Source: Pseudomonadota bacterium (GTDB lineage Bacteria > Pseudomonadota > Alphaproteobacteria > Rhizobiales > Rhizobiaceae). From it: DNA of 64,000 nt. The position numbers were made by a program, and so were the translations under genes. The notes under the pieces were generated by a model that searched no databases, had not been told where the DNA came from, and saw nothing but the letters and a program-made list of their open reading frames with translations. The stretch covers positions 1 through 64,000 of the forward strand of contig JAEYRU010000112.1 of the NCBI GenBank assembly GCA_023435335.1. Reading direction: 5' to 3'. Shown in pieces: positions 47,211 through 56,548 of the stretch (position 1 is the first letter of the stretch; the number at the start of each line of letters is the position of its first letter).

Positions 47211-48809
47211 CTACGCCGTCACGTCGAAACGCAGCGGCTTGGCCGACTGGATCAGCGGGTTGGCGCGAAGCTCGGTCAGCACGTTCTCCGGGAACGGCTC
47301 GTCGAGATAGAGCAGCGCGATCGCGTCTCCGCCCGGCCTGTTCCGGCCCAGCTGGAAGTTTGCGATGTTGACGCCGGCCTTGCCGCAGATCGTGCCGAGC
47401 AGGCCGATGATGCCCGGCGCGTCCGGATTGGTCGTGTAGAGCATGTGCTCGCCCACCTCGGCGTCGAGATTGATGCCCTTGATCTGGATGAATCGCGGCT
47501 TGCCGTCGGAAAAGCAGGTGCCGGCAATCGTGCGGGTGCGCTGGGTCGTCTTGACGGTGAGCTTGATGTAGCCGTCGAACACCCCCGACTTGTCCCGCTT
47601 GACTTCCGAAACGATGATCCCGCGCTCCTTCACCATGATCGGCGCCGACACCATGTTCACGTCCGCAACCTGCGGACGGATGAGGCCTGCCAGCGCGGCG
47701 CTGATGAGGGCGCGCGTGTTCATCGTGGCGGTTGCGCCGTCGAACAGGATTTCCACCTCCTGGATCGGCTCTTCGGTCACCTGCCCGACGAAGGCGCCAA
47801 GCACTTCGGCCAGCTTGACGAAGGGCTTCAGCCGCGGCGCTTCCTCTGCGGTGATCGACGGCATGTTGATCGCGTTCGAAACCGCCCCCCTGATCAGGTA
47901 GTCCGACATCTGCTCGGCCACCTGCAGGGCGACGTTCTCCTGTGCTTCCGACGTGGCTGCTCCGAGATGCGGCGTGCAGACCACGTTCTCCATGCCGAAG
48001 AACGGGCTCTCCGTCGCCGGCTCGACCTCGAACACGTCGATGCCAGCGCCCGCCACCTTGCCGTTCTTCAGCGCCGCGATCAGGTCTGCTTCGGCGATCA
48101 GCCCGCCGCGGGCGCAATTGATGATGCGCACGCCGTCCTTCATCTTGGCGATGGCATCGGCGTTGATGATGTTCCTCGTCTTTTCGGTGAGCGGCGTGTG
48201 CAGGGTGATGAAGTCCGCTCGCGAGAACAGCTCGTCGAGTTCCACCTTCTCCACGCCGAGTTCGCTCGCGCGCCCTTCCGACAGGAAGGGGTCGTAGGCG
48301 ATCACGTGCATCTTCAGCCCGACGCCGCGCATGGCCACGATCGATCCGATATTGCCGCAGCCGATGATGCCGAGCGTCTTGCCGGTGATCTCCACGCCCA
48401 TGAAGCGGTTCTTTTCCCACTTGCCGGCGTGCGTCGATGCGTTCGCTGCCGGCAATTCGCGCGCCACGGCGAACATCATCGCGACGGCGTGCTCGGCCGT
48501 GGTGATCGAGTTGCCGAAGGGCGTGTTCATCACGATGATGCCCTGGCGAGACGCGGCCGGGATATCCACATTGTCGACGCCGATGCCGGCGCGGCCGATG
48601 ACCTTCAGGTTGGTGGCCGCCGCGATCAGCTTTTCGGTGACCTTGGTCGCCGAACGGATCGCAAGGCCGTCGTAGTTGCCGATGATCGAAAGCAGCTTCT
48701 CCTTGTCCTTGCCGAGGTCGGGCATGTAGTCGACGTCGATGCCGTGGACCTGGAAAATCTTGACGGCGGTTTCGGAAAGCTTGTCGGAAACGAGAACGCG
48801 GGGCGCCAT
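47211..48809 (-). CDS. serA: D-3-phosphoglycerate dehydrogenase
   Basis: The 532-residue enzyme oxidises 3-phosphoglycerate, the first step of serine synthesis. It has the substrate domain, the Rossmann nucleotide-binding domain (GIIGCGNIGSIVAMR near residue 150) and the catalytic Arg and Glu-His positions in INCARGGLIAEADL and CTPHLGAAT. After that come the extra ASB domain (about 320-450) and a C-terminal ACT domain (about 455-530: INLDAEVGEHMLYTTNPDAPG, discontinuous). The long form with ASB and ACT domains is normal in alphaproteobacteria. It follows serC after 68 bp on the same strand. Confidence 0.98.
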   Translation of the reverse strand: MAPRVLVSDKLSETAVKIFQVHGIDVDYMPDLGKDKEKLLSIIGNYDGLAIRSATKVTEKLIAAATNLKVIGRAGIGVDNVDIPAASRQGIIVMNTPFGNSITTAEHAVAMMFAVARELPAANASTHAGKWEKNRFMGVEITGKTLGIIGCGNIGSIVAMRGVGLKMHVIAYDPFLSEGRASELGVEKVELDELFSRADFITLHTPLTEKTRNIINADAIAKMKDGVRIINCARGGLIAEADLIAALKNGKVAGAGIDVFEVEPATESPFFGMENVVCTPHLGAATSEAQENVALQVAEQMSDYLIRGAVSNAINMPSITAEEAPRLKPFVKLAEVLGAFVGQVTEEPIQEVEILFDGATATMNTRALISAALAGLIRPQVADVNMVSAPIMVKERGIIVSEVKRDKSGVFDGYIKLTVKTTQRTRTIAGTCFSDGKPRFIQIKGINLDAEVGEHMLYTTNPDAPGIIGLLGTICGKAGVNIANFQLGRNRPGGDAIALLYLDEPFPENVLTELRANPLIQSAKPLRFDVTA

Positions 48810-48877
48810 GACGGCCTCCTTCGGAACGTATCTGAAATGGGAATGGGGGCCGCCGGCATGCGGCGGCCTGCAGTCGG

Positions 48878-50053
48878 TCAGGCGGCTGCCTTGAGCGACG
48901 CCTTCTGCGTCGCGAAGGCCCAGTCGAGCCAGGGCATCAGCTTCTCGAGGTCGGCAGCTTCCACAGTGGCGCCGGCCCAGATCCGCAGGCCCGGGGGGGC
49001 ATCGCGATAGTGGCCGATGTCATAAGCGACGCCCTGCTTGTCGAGCAACGACACGATGCCCTTGGCGAAATCGGCCTGGGCGTCGGCGGAAAGCGCCGTC
49101 ACCGCCGGATCGACGATGGACAGGCAGACCGAGGTGTTGGAGCGCGTGGCCGGATCGGTAGCCAGGTGATCCAGCCAGGCGCTCTTCTGCACGAAGCGGT
49201 CGATCGCCGCGAAATTGGCGTCGGCGCGCCCGATGAGGCCGTCGAGCCCGCCGATCGACTTCGCCCACTGCAGCGCGTCGATGTAGTCCTCGACGCAGAG
49301 CATCGACGGGGTGTTGATCGTCTCGCCCTTGAAGACGCCCTCGATCAGCTTGCCGCCCGAGGTGAGGCGGAAGATCTTCGGCAGCGGCCAGGCCGGCTTG
49401 TAGCTTTCAAGCCGCTCCACCGCGCGCGGGCTGAGGATCAGCACGCCGTGCGCGGCCTCGCCGCCCAGCACCTTCTGCCAGGAGAAGGTGACCACGTCGA
49501 GCTTCGGCCAGTCGAGCCGCTGCGCGAAAGCGGCGCTCGTCGCGTCGCAGATGGTCAGGCCCTTGCGGTCGGCCGCGATGAAGTCGCCGTTCGCCACGCG
49601 CACGCCCGACGTCGTGCCGTTCCAGGTGAACACGACGTCGCGGTCGAAGTCGATGCCGGCCAGCTCCGGCAATTGGCCATAGGGAGCTTCGATCCTGCGG
49701 ACGTCGGTCAGCTTCAGCTGCTTGACCACGTCGGTTACCCAGCCGGAGCCGAAAGATTCCCATGCGACCATGTCTACGCCGCGCTCGCCGAGCAGCGACC
49801 ACAGCGCCATCTCGACCGCGCCGGTGTCCGACGCCGGCACGATGCCGATGCGGTAGTCCGCCGGAACCTGCAGCACTTCGCGGGTGAGGTCGATCGCCTG
49901 CTGGAGTTTCGCCTTGCCGATCTTGGCGCGATGCGAGCGCCCGAGCGCGGCATCCTTCAGCGCGTCCAGGCTCCAGCCGGGACGTTTCGCACAGGGACCT
50001 GAGGAGAAATTGGGATTGGCCGGACGCACGTCCGGCATGGGGAGAGTCGTCAT
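48878..50053 (-). CDS. serC: Phosphoserine aminotransferase
   Basis: The 391-residue PLP enzyme makes phosphoserine from 3-phosphohydroxypyruvate and glutamate. It has PNFSSGPCAKRPGWS at the N-terminus, CDATSAAFAQRLDW with the PLP-contacting Asp, and the Schiff-base lysine in VVTFSWQKVLGGEAAHG. This is the archaeal/alphaproteobacterial SerC type. It is preceded by the serC leader RNA and followed by serA, the next pathway enzyme. Confidence 0.97.
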   Translation of the reverse strand: MTTLPMPDVRPANPNFSSGPCAKRPGWSLDALKDAALGRSHRAKIGKAKLQQAIDLTREVLQVPADYRIGIVPASDTGAVEMALWSLLGERGVDMVAWESFGSGWVTDVVKQLKLTDVRRIEAPYGQLPELAGIDFDRDVVFTWNGTTSGVRVANGDFIAADRKGLTICDATSAAFAQRLDWPKLDVVTFSWQKVLGGEAAHGVLILSPRAVERLESYKPAWPLPKIFRLTSGGKLIEGVFKGETINTPSMLCVEDYIDALQWAKSIGGLDGLIGRADANFAAIDRFVQKSAWLDHLATDPATRSNTSVCLSIVDPAVTALSADAQADFAKGIVSLLDKQGVAYDIGHYRDAPPGLRIWAGATVEAADLEKLMPWLDWAFATQKASLKAAA

Positions 50054-50100
50054 GTGGTTCTATCCTTTCAGATAGCACGCCCCTCGTTGGGGAGGGGTGG
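50054..50100 (-). ncRNA. serC-type leader RNA (two hairpins before serC)
   Basis: On the minus strand two hairpins precede the serC ATG. The first is CCCCTC/GAGGGG around a 6-nt loop (50080-50097). The second is CTATCT-GAAA-GGATAG (50060-50075), a 6-bp stem with a GAAA tetraloop that holds the AAAGGA ribosome site. This agrees with the serC RNA motif described for alphaproteobacteria, a putative cis-regulatory element upstream of serC operons. I judge it by position and shape only. Confidence 0.6.
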
Positions 50101-50237
50101 CCCACGGACGGCGATACAAAAACTCGGGTATCTTGGCAAGCGCTTTGACGCGGTTGCGGCGCTGCGTCGCTTGGCAAAAGAAGAGCGGCGGACACTGTCC
50201 GCCGCCCTGAAAGCTGGAAGTGCGCTCGAACCGGGCC

Positions 50238-51032
50238 TTACCAGAGCTCGTAGCGCAGTCCGAGCCTCACCTCGTGCTGGTGGAAGCCGGAATCGCGCGC
50301 TTCCGCGCCGGTCGCGCCGGCCAAGGTCGAGGCCGCGTCGTAGCCGAACATGTTCCCGCCGGCCACGTTGCGGTACTTGTAGCCGAGGTCGATCTTTAGG
50401 TTCTTGTTCACGTCGTATGCCACGCCGGCCATCGCCGCCCAGCTGAAGCGCCAGTTGGGCATGCCGGGATGGGCGACCGTGATGCCCGGGAAGGTGGGGG
50501 TGGTCGTGGCCGCGGTTCCCCAGTTGGCGTAGGTGACGCCGGCGCCGGCGCCGACATAGGGCGTGAACTTGGCGAACGTCCCGAGATCGACATATCCGTT
50601 GACCATCACCGACCAGGCGTTCATCTCGGCCGTGTCCGTGCAGTCGATGGCGGCCACCACGCAGGTAGGGCGGGTCCCGTTGAAGCGCACGTTGAAGTTC
50701 TCGGCCGTGAGGTCGGCGCGCACCAGGTCGTTGAAGCGATAGCCGAATCCGGCCCCGAAGCTGATCTCGTTGGCGAGCGAGCCGGTGGTGTAGTTGGTCT
50801 CCACTCCGCCCACTGTGCGGTAGGTGAAGGCGCCGCGCGGGGACGTGGAGAACGAGTAGCCGATGTCGCCCCGCAGGTACCAGCCGGAGCCGACCTCGAC
50901 CGGCACGTATTCCGCGATCTCCTCGACGATCGGCGGCTCGTAGAACACGGGCGCGTCGTAGTCGGCCGCAAGCGCGGATGACGCTGGGGCCGCCAGCATC
51001 GCCGAAAGCAGGATCCGGGATTTGATACTCAT
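50238..51032 (-). CDS. Outer-membrane beta-barrel protein, Omp25/Omp31-like
   Basis: The 264-residue protein has a signal peptide (MSIKSRILLSAMLAAPASSALA), then an acidic/aromatic segment (YDAPVFYEPPIVEE). A barrel of amphipathic strands follows with alternating residues, starting SGWYLRGDIGYSFS. It ends with RLGLRYELW, the C-terminal aromatic signature for outer-membrane assembly. Such proteins are major surface barrels of Rhizobiales. A TTAA-N7-TTAA element lies 71 bp upstream. It follows a paralogous barrel gene on the same strand, separated by a terminator. Confidence 0.9.
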   Translation of the reverse strand: MSIKSRILLSAMLAAPASSALAADYDAPVFYEPPIVEEIAEYVPVEVGSGWYLRGDIGYSFSTSPRGAFTYRTVGGVETNYTTGSLANEISFGAGFGYRFNDLVRADLTAENFNVRFNGTRPTCVVAAIDCTDTAEMNAWSVMVNGYVDLGTFAKFTPYVGAGAGVTYANWGTAATTTPTFPGITVAHPGMPNWRFSWAAMAGVAYDVNKNLKIDLGYKYRNVAGGNMFGYDAASTLAGATGAEARDSGFHQHEVRLGLRYELW

Positions 51033-51102
51033 GGCACGGGCTCTCCGAGATGCGGGGTCCTGATGGCCGACCGCGATTCGAGAGCATTGTTAACCATGCA
51101 GG

Positions 51103-51117
51103 TTAAGCGCCGGTTAA
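51103..51117 (-). promoter_or_regulatory. CtrA-box-like site upstream of the first barrel gene
   Basis: On the minus strand the sequence reads TTAA-CCGGCGC-TTAACC, a full match to the TTAA-N7-TTAA(C) consensus of the cell-cycle regulator CtrA. It starts 71 bp before the start codon, near where a -35 would lie. Binding is inferred from the motif. Confidence 0.6.
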
Positions 51118-51165
51118 GGATGACAAATTCTTAAACTCGGGGCCTTCAGTGGCGACCTTGTCGCC

Positions 51166-51200
51166 AAAAAGGGGAAACGCCCGGCGATGTCGCCGGGCGT
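51166..51200 (-). terminator. Terminator of the second barrel gene
   Basis: ACGCCCGGCGA pairs with TCGCCGGGCGT (51177-51187 with 51190-51200), and on the minus strand TTT and then a CTTTTT run follow. It ends the gene at 51228-52103 before the next barrel gene. Confidence 0.82.
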
Positions 51201-51227
51201 CCCACTGCTGGAGAGAAGCTTCGCGGA

Positions 51228-52103
51228 CTACTTGAACGTGTAGTTCACCGGCGCAGGCTGGTAGTCTACGACCGGCTCGTCGTAGTCGTGGCGCGGCTTG
51301 GAGCCGCCGAACTTGTAACGCAAGCCGAGCTTCAGGTCGTGCGACACGAGCTTGTTGAACACCACCGGGTCGCAGGCAGCACCAGCGCAGCCGAGGGCCG
51401 GGTCGTCATTGACCAGCGAACCGGTGCGGGCATTGCCAAGGTTGACGAAGCTGTAGCCGAGATCGAGCGTCGTGTTCTCGGTCACGTCGAAGCCGAGGCC
51501 GGCATGCAGCGCCCAGGCGAAGTTCCACTGGCTGGCCGTGGCCGCGTAGCCGCCGCCGCCTGCCTGGACGTTGAGGTCGCGGAAGTCGTGGATCGTGTTG
51601 CGCGAAACGCCGATGCCCGCGCCCACATAGGGCGTAATCTTCCAGAACTGACCGACGTCAACATAGGCGTTCGCGAGAAGCAGCCATTCCGTCTTCCGGG
51701 CGCGGTAATCGTTGGTGGTGATTGCACCCAGGCCGGGATTGAAGAGCCGGTCGAGAGCGGTGAAATTGGCTCCGCCCCGGTATTCGACGGTGAGGTCGCC
51801 GCGCAGGTACTTGTTGAGTTTGTAGCCTGCGCCGATTCCGAAGATCGGCGCCGAGTTGAACGAGCCGCGCTGGAGCCACTCATGCGCGATCGCCGCGTCT
51901 ATTGCCGGATGGCTGATACCATCGACACGCTGGTTGCTCATGCCGATATGGCCGCGGATGTACCACGCCCCGATCGCGGGTTTCGGCGGAGGCTCGTAAT
52001 AGACCGGCGGCGGCGGTTCGTAGAAGTCGGCCGCCATCGCCGGCGCGCCCGCGCCGGCCAACAATGCTGCCCCTATCAGTATTGGCTTAGCCAATCTCGA
52101 CAT
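51228..52103 (-). CDS. Outer-membrane beta-barrel protein, Omp25/Omp31-like (second copy)
   Basis: The 291-residue protein has a signal peptide (MSRLAKPILIGAALLAGAGAPAMA) and a Pro/Tyr-rich segment (FYEPPPPVYYEPPPK). A barrel domain starting AIGAWYIRGHIGMSNQ includes repeats of GAGIGVS and LDLGYSFVNLGNA. It continues past the usual LGLRYKFGG strand with a Pro/Tyr tail (DEPVVDYQPAPVNYTFK), which still ends in an aromatic residue. I chose the ATG at 52103 because it opens the signal peptide. A CtrA-like box lies 77 bp upstream. Confidence 0.9.
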   Translation of the reverse strand: MSRLAKPILIGAALLAGAGAPAMAADFYEPPPPVYYEPPPKPAIGAWYIRGHIGMSNQRVDGISHPAIDAAIAHEWLQRGSFNSAPIFGIGAGYKLNKYLRGDLTVEYRGGANFTALDRLFNPGLGAITTNDYRARKTEWLLLANAYVDVGQFWKITPYVGAGIGVSRNTIHDFRDLNVQAGGGGYAATASQWNFAWALHAGLGFDVTENTTLDLGYSFVNLGNARTGSLVNDDPALGCAGAACDPVVFNKLVSHDLKLGLRYKFGGSKPRHDYDEPVVDYQPAPVNYTFK

Positions 52104-52179
52104 CGCATGCGGTCCTTGCTGTTCCCCGAGCGAAGCGCCGGGATGAATTGCACTCGGCATGCATATTGTAGGGAATAGG

Positions 52180-52194
52180 TTAAGGGCCGCTTAA
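52180..52194 (-). promoter_or_regulatory. CtrA-box-like site upstream of the second barrel gene
   Basis: On the minus strand TTAA-GCGGCCC-TTAACC matches TTAA-N7-TTAA(C). It begins 77 bp before the start codon, almost the same distance as the site before the neighbouring barrel gene. Confidence 0.6.
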
Positions 52195-52241
52195 CCCTGT
52201 TCCTTAACCACGACGTGCCCACAGGCCCTGCAGCGACAACA

Positions 52242-52267
52242 AAAAGCCCGCCTGGAGAGGCGGGCTC
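52242..52267 (-). terminator. Terminator of glmM
   Basis: AGCCCGCCT pairs perfectly with AGGCGGGCT around a 4-nt loop, followed on the minus strand by a TTTTG run. It lies 24 bp after the glmM stop. Confidence 0.88.
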
Positions 52268-52290
52268 GAATATTGCGGTGGGAGGACCTG

Positions 52291-53643
<1,353 letters not shown>

Positions 53644-53885
53644 GCTTTTCTTAGGCGTTTCCAAGATTGTCCCTCGTCGCCGTTTTGCCACAATGGGGAT
53701 AGGCCAGCGCATCACATTATGTGAGGGACTGTTACGAATTCCTGCGGAGCTGAGGGCAACTGGCAGGGAAATGTGGCGAATGGTTAGCCGCGGTTTAAGC
53801 TATGTCAGCATCGAGCGCCTGCGGTGCCCCCTCCGCGCGCCTCAGGCCGGACGCACATTGCATCGCGTCCAGGAAACCCGCCGCC

Positions 53886-54398
53886 CTACTCCACGATTGA
53901 AAACGGCAGCGAAATCATGCCCGACTTTGCTCCGAAGGCGTCGCGCGTGCGGTACTCTACAACGTAATCGCCTGCGGGCGCGCCGGTGAGCGTCAACGTC
54001 AGGGTCAACATGAACTCGCGGTTCCTGGCCTTGCTCGTCATCACCAGGTGCTGGAAATTCTCCTGCCCGCCGACGATCTCGCCAGTCGACGTCTTCAGCA
54101 GCAGATCAACATCGAAGCCGAACGAGAAAGTGCCGTCGCCATTCTCCTTCCAGGCGTAGCCCACCGGCTCCGAGTAAACGAGCAGCGGCTCGGCGGGCTT
54201 GAATTGCGCGTTCGCACGTTCCTTGTAGACCCCATAGCCGCTCGCTTCGGTGACGAAGATGGCGCGCCTGAAGGAAAGTGGCGTCTGCTCCCAGGCCGTG
54301 ATCACCGCGGCTTCCGCGCGCTCGATGTCTGCCAGACTCTGCGCATTGGCGCCGCCTACCAGAAGCAGCGCCAGCATTCCGATTGCGAATCTTTGCAT
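53886..54398 (-). CDS. Exported protein of unknown function
   Basis: The 170-residue protein has a signal peptide (MQRFAIGMLALLLVGGANA). A mature domain follows with FRRAIFVTEASGYGVYKERANAQF, and FSFGFDVDLLLKTSTGEIVGGQENF, both beta-rich. No Cys or enzymatic motif is visible. Close relatives occur in many Rhizobiales, to my knowledge without an assigned function. It stands between glmM and the AraC-type regulator on the same strand. Confidence 0.75.
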   Translation of the reverse strand: MQRFAIGMLALLLVGGANAQSLADIERAEAAVITAWEQTPLSFRRAIFVTEASGYGVYKERANAQFKPAEPLLVYSEPVGYAWKENGDGTFSFGFDVDLLLKTSTGEIVGGQENFQHLVMTSKARNREFMLTLTLTLTGAPAGDYVVEYRTRDAFGAKSGMISLPFSIVE

Positions 54399-54484
54399 TG
54401 GCCAGCCCCTTTCTGCCGGAAACGTAAGAATAGGCGGCTGTAACCGGCAGCGAAATGACCTCGGTCAAGCGCTGATTCGGCGCC

Positions 54485-55423
54485 CTACCTCCGATGGGCG
54501 GCGCGATAGGCGCTGGGCGGCGAGCCGTACGCGGCGCTGAAGGCGCGCGTGGCATGCGCGCCGTCGTTGAACCCCCGCCGCAGCACGATCTCCGTGATCG
54601 AGCGGCTGGCAAGACGGGTATCGGACAGATCGCGGCGGATCGCCTCTAGCCGAAGCGTCCGGATATGCGCCGACAGGGTGGTGCCGGTCGCGGCAAACAG
54701 CATGTGCAGGTAGCGCGGCGTGATGCCGAACGTGGCAGCGATGCGCGACGGCGTGAGCTGCGGATCCTCGAAATGCGTGTGCACGTACCCGAGGATGCGG
54801 GCCAGCAGTCCGTCCGGCGCTTCCGCTGCTTCGGCGGGGTCGAGCAGCCGCGCCACCAGGTCGATGACGACGTCGGCGGCAAGCGCGGCATGGCCGGCCG
54901 GCATGTTGCCGCCGATCCTGGCCAGCGCCTGCAGATGACCGGCCGCCAAAGCCCCCAGCCCGGCCCGCGCGTCGAGCAGCACGGCGCCGCGCGGTTCCGG
55001 GCCGGTGACCGCCCGCTCCAGGCGCTCGCGCGGGACCAGCAGCGTCACCTTGTGCAGCGGATCGACAATCTCGAAGCGGATCGGCCGCGCGCCGTCCCAC
55101 AGCAGCAGGTCGCCGGGGCGCAGGTCGAGCGCGACGTCGTCCTGCCGCACGCGCTCGCGTCCGGCGAGCACTAGGAGCAGTCCGAGGTGTTCTCCTTCGG
55201 TCTGCCGCAATTCGCGGCTGTCGCGCCAGCCCGAAAGCCGGTCGCTGCGGCATTCGATCACCGAGCAGCCGGCCAGCGGATGCCAGTCGAGGCTGCAGTC
55301 ATGGGCCGCGCGGTCGTCGAGGCTCAGCGCCCAGGGCAGGTGAACGTCGCTGAGGACGGCACGGGTGGCCTGCGCGCGCAGGCGGGGTGGCAGGTCGGCA
55401 GACCTCCAGGTGCCCGCATTCAT
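54485..55423 (-). CDS. AraC family transcriptional regulator
   Basis: The 312-residue protein has a C-terminal AraC double helix-turn-helix (about 215-305: LTPSRIAATFGITPRYLHMLFAATG and SITEIVLRRGFNDGAHATRAFSAAYG, each discontinuous). The N-terminal ligand or dimer domain resembles the AraC-binding-like domain (DVALDLRPGDLLLWDGARPIRFEI). I chose the ATG at 55423 since GGGAGGAAG precedes it; an upstream start at 55465 lacks a site. It is divergent from the hydrolase gene, with a direct repeat (55485-55524) in between, so it probably regulates the hydrolase. Confidence 0.9.
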   Translation of the reverse strand: MNAGTWRSADLPPRLRAQATRAVLSDVHLPWALSLDDRAAHDCSLDWHPLAGCSVIECRSDRLSGWRDSRELRQTEGEHLGLLLVLAGRERVRQDDVALDLRPGDLLLWDGARPIRFEIVDPLHKVTLLVPRERLERAVTGPEPRGAVLLDARAGLGALAAGHLQALARIGGNMPAGHAALAADVVIDLVARLLDPAEAAEAPDGLLARILGYVHTHFEDPQLTPSRIAATFGITPRYLHMLFAATGTTLSAHIRTLRLEAIRRDLSDTRLASRSITEIVLRRGFNDGAHATRAFSAAYGSPPSAYRAAHRR

Positions 55424-55484
55424 GGCTTCCTCCCCTGGCTCGGCCCATAGGGCGCGGCGCTCCATGCAAATTATCGCAACTTCC

Positions 55485-55524
55485 CTTCCCTGTCGAACAA
55501 GCCGCCTTCCCTGCCGTGCAAGCC
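55485..55524. promoter_or_regulatory. Direct repeat, likely AraC-type operator
   Basis: CTTCCCTGTCGAACAAGCC (55485-55503) and CTTCCCTGCCGTGCAAGCC (55506-55524) match at 16 of 19 positions with a 21-bp period, which puts them on the same face of the helix. Each is long enough for the two helix-turn-helices of one AraC-family monomer. They lie 59 bp upstream of the hydrolase ATG. Confidence 0.65.
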
Positions 55525-55582
55525 CCGCCCACGGGTCGGTTCTAGGCTCCGCTCATCGATCACGTCGAACGGAGGAGTGACA

Positions 55583-56476
55583 ATGCGACGGGATATCGAG
55601 TTCAGGACCGAGGACGGCGTGACATTGCGGGGCTGGCACTATCCCGCGCAAGGGGTGCAGGGGCCTGCCCCCACCGTCATCATGGCGCACGGATTCTCCG
55701 CCACGCGGGAGATCTTCCTAGACTCTTTCGCCGAGGTTTTCTCGGCCGCGGGGCTGGGGGTCATCGTCTACGACCACCGCAACCTCGGCGCCAGCGACGG
55801 CACCCCGCGCAACCACATCGACCCGTGGGCGCAGATCAACGGCTATCGCGATGCGATCACCTGGGCGCAGACGCTGCCGGACGTCGATGCCGGCCGCATC
55901 GGCGTGTGGGGGTCCAGCTATTCGGGTGGGCATGTGCTGGTGGTTGCCGCGCTCGACCGGCGCGTCAAATGCGTCGTCTCGCAGGTGCCGCTGACCTGGG
56001 GCTATGAGTCCGCTCGTCGCCTGATCCGCGGTGACATGTGGGCGGGCCTGCGCGCCGCCTTCGATGGCGACCGCGCGGCCCGAGCCCGCGGCGAGGCCGG
56101 GGCCACGATGCCGGTGACGGCCCCGGAGGGCCAGCCCTGCGCCCTGCCGACGGCCGACACCTACGAGTTCTTCACCCGCTTTCAGCAGGAGCACGCGACC
56201 AGCTGGCAGAACGAGGTGACCCTGCATTCCATCGAGCTGTTCACGGAATATGAGCCGGCCGACTACATCGCCCGCATTGCGCCCACGCCCTTGATGGTCG
56301 TGGTGGCCTCGGGCGACCACCTCACGCCCTTCGACATGACCGCCCGCGCCTATGAGAAGGCGCTTGAGCCGAAGAAACTCGTGATACTGCCGGGCGGCCA
56401 CTTCGAGGCGTATACGGGGGAGCCCTTCAAGATCTCCTCCGCCGCGCAGACAGATTGGTTCAAGCGCCACCTGTGA
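55583..56476 (+). CDS. Alpha/beta hydrolase
   Basis: The 297-residue protein has the hydrolase fold: oxyanion region MAHGFSATREIF, the strand VIVYDHRNLGASDG, the nucleophile elbow GSSYSGG with catalytic Ser, a likely acid Asp in VVASGDHLTPFDM and a C-terminal His in LPGGHFEAYTG. There is no signal peptide. Related proteins are esterases, dienelactone hydrolases or peptidases; the substrate is unknown. The ATG at 55583 is placed behind GGAGGAG. It is divergent from an AraC regulator. Confidence 0.9.
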   Translation: MRRDIEFRTEDGVTLRGWHYPAQGVQGPAPTVIMAHGFSATREIFLDSFAEVFSAAGLGVIVYDHRNLGASDGTPRNHIDPWAQINGYRDAITWAQTLPDVDAGRIGVWGSSYSGGHVLVVAALDRRVKCVVSQVPLTWGYESARRLIRGDMWAGLRAAFDGDRAARARGEAGATMPVTAPEGQPCALPTADTYEFFTRFQQEHATSWQNEVTLHSIELFTEYEPADYIARIAPTPLMVVVASGDHLTPFDMTARAYEKALEPKKLVILPGGHFEAYTGEPFKISSAAQTDWFKRHL

Positions 56477-56496
56477 CAGTTGCCGCCCGCAAGACG

Positions 56497-56528
56497 AAAA
56501 CGCCGCGGAGTCTCCTCCGCGGCGTTTT
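56497..56528. terminator. Bidirectional terminator between the hydrolase and ftsH
   Basis: AAAACGCCGCGGAG (56497-56510) pairs perfectly with CTCCGCGGCGTTTT (56515-56528) around TCTC. A 14-bp stem with T-runs on both strands can stop both converging genes. Confidence 0.92.
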
Positions 56529-56548
56529 CACTCGATGCGTCTGCTTTC

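Noticed and set aside
48841..48875. GC hairpin between serC and serA as a terminator
   Set aside because: No T-run; the two pathway genes are probably co-transcribed.
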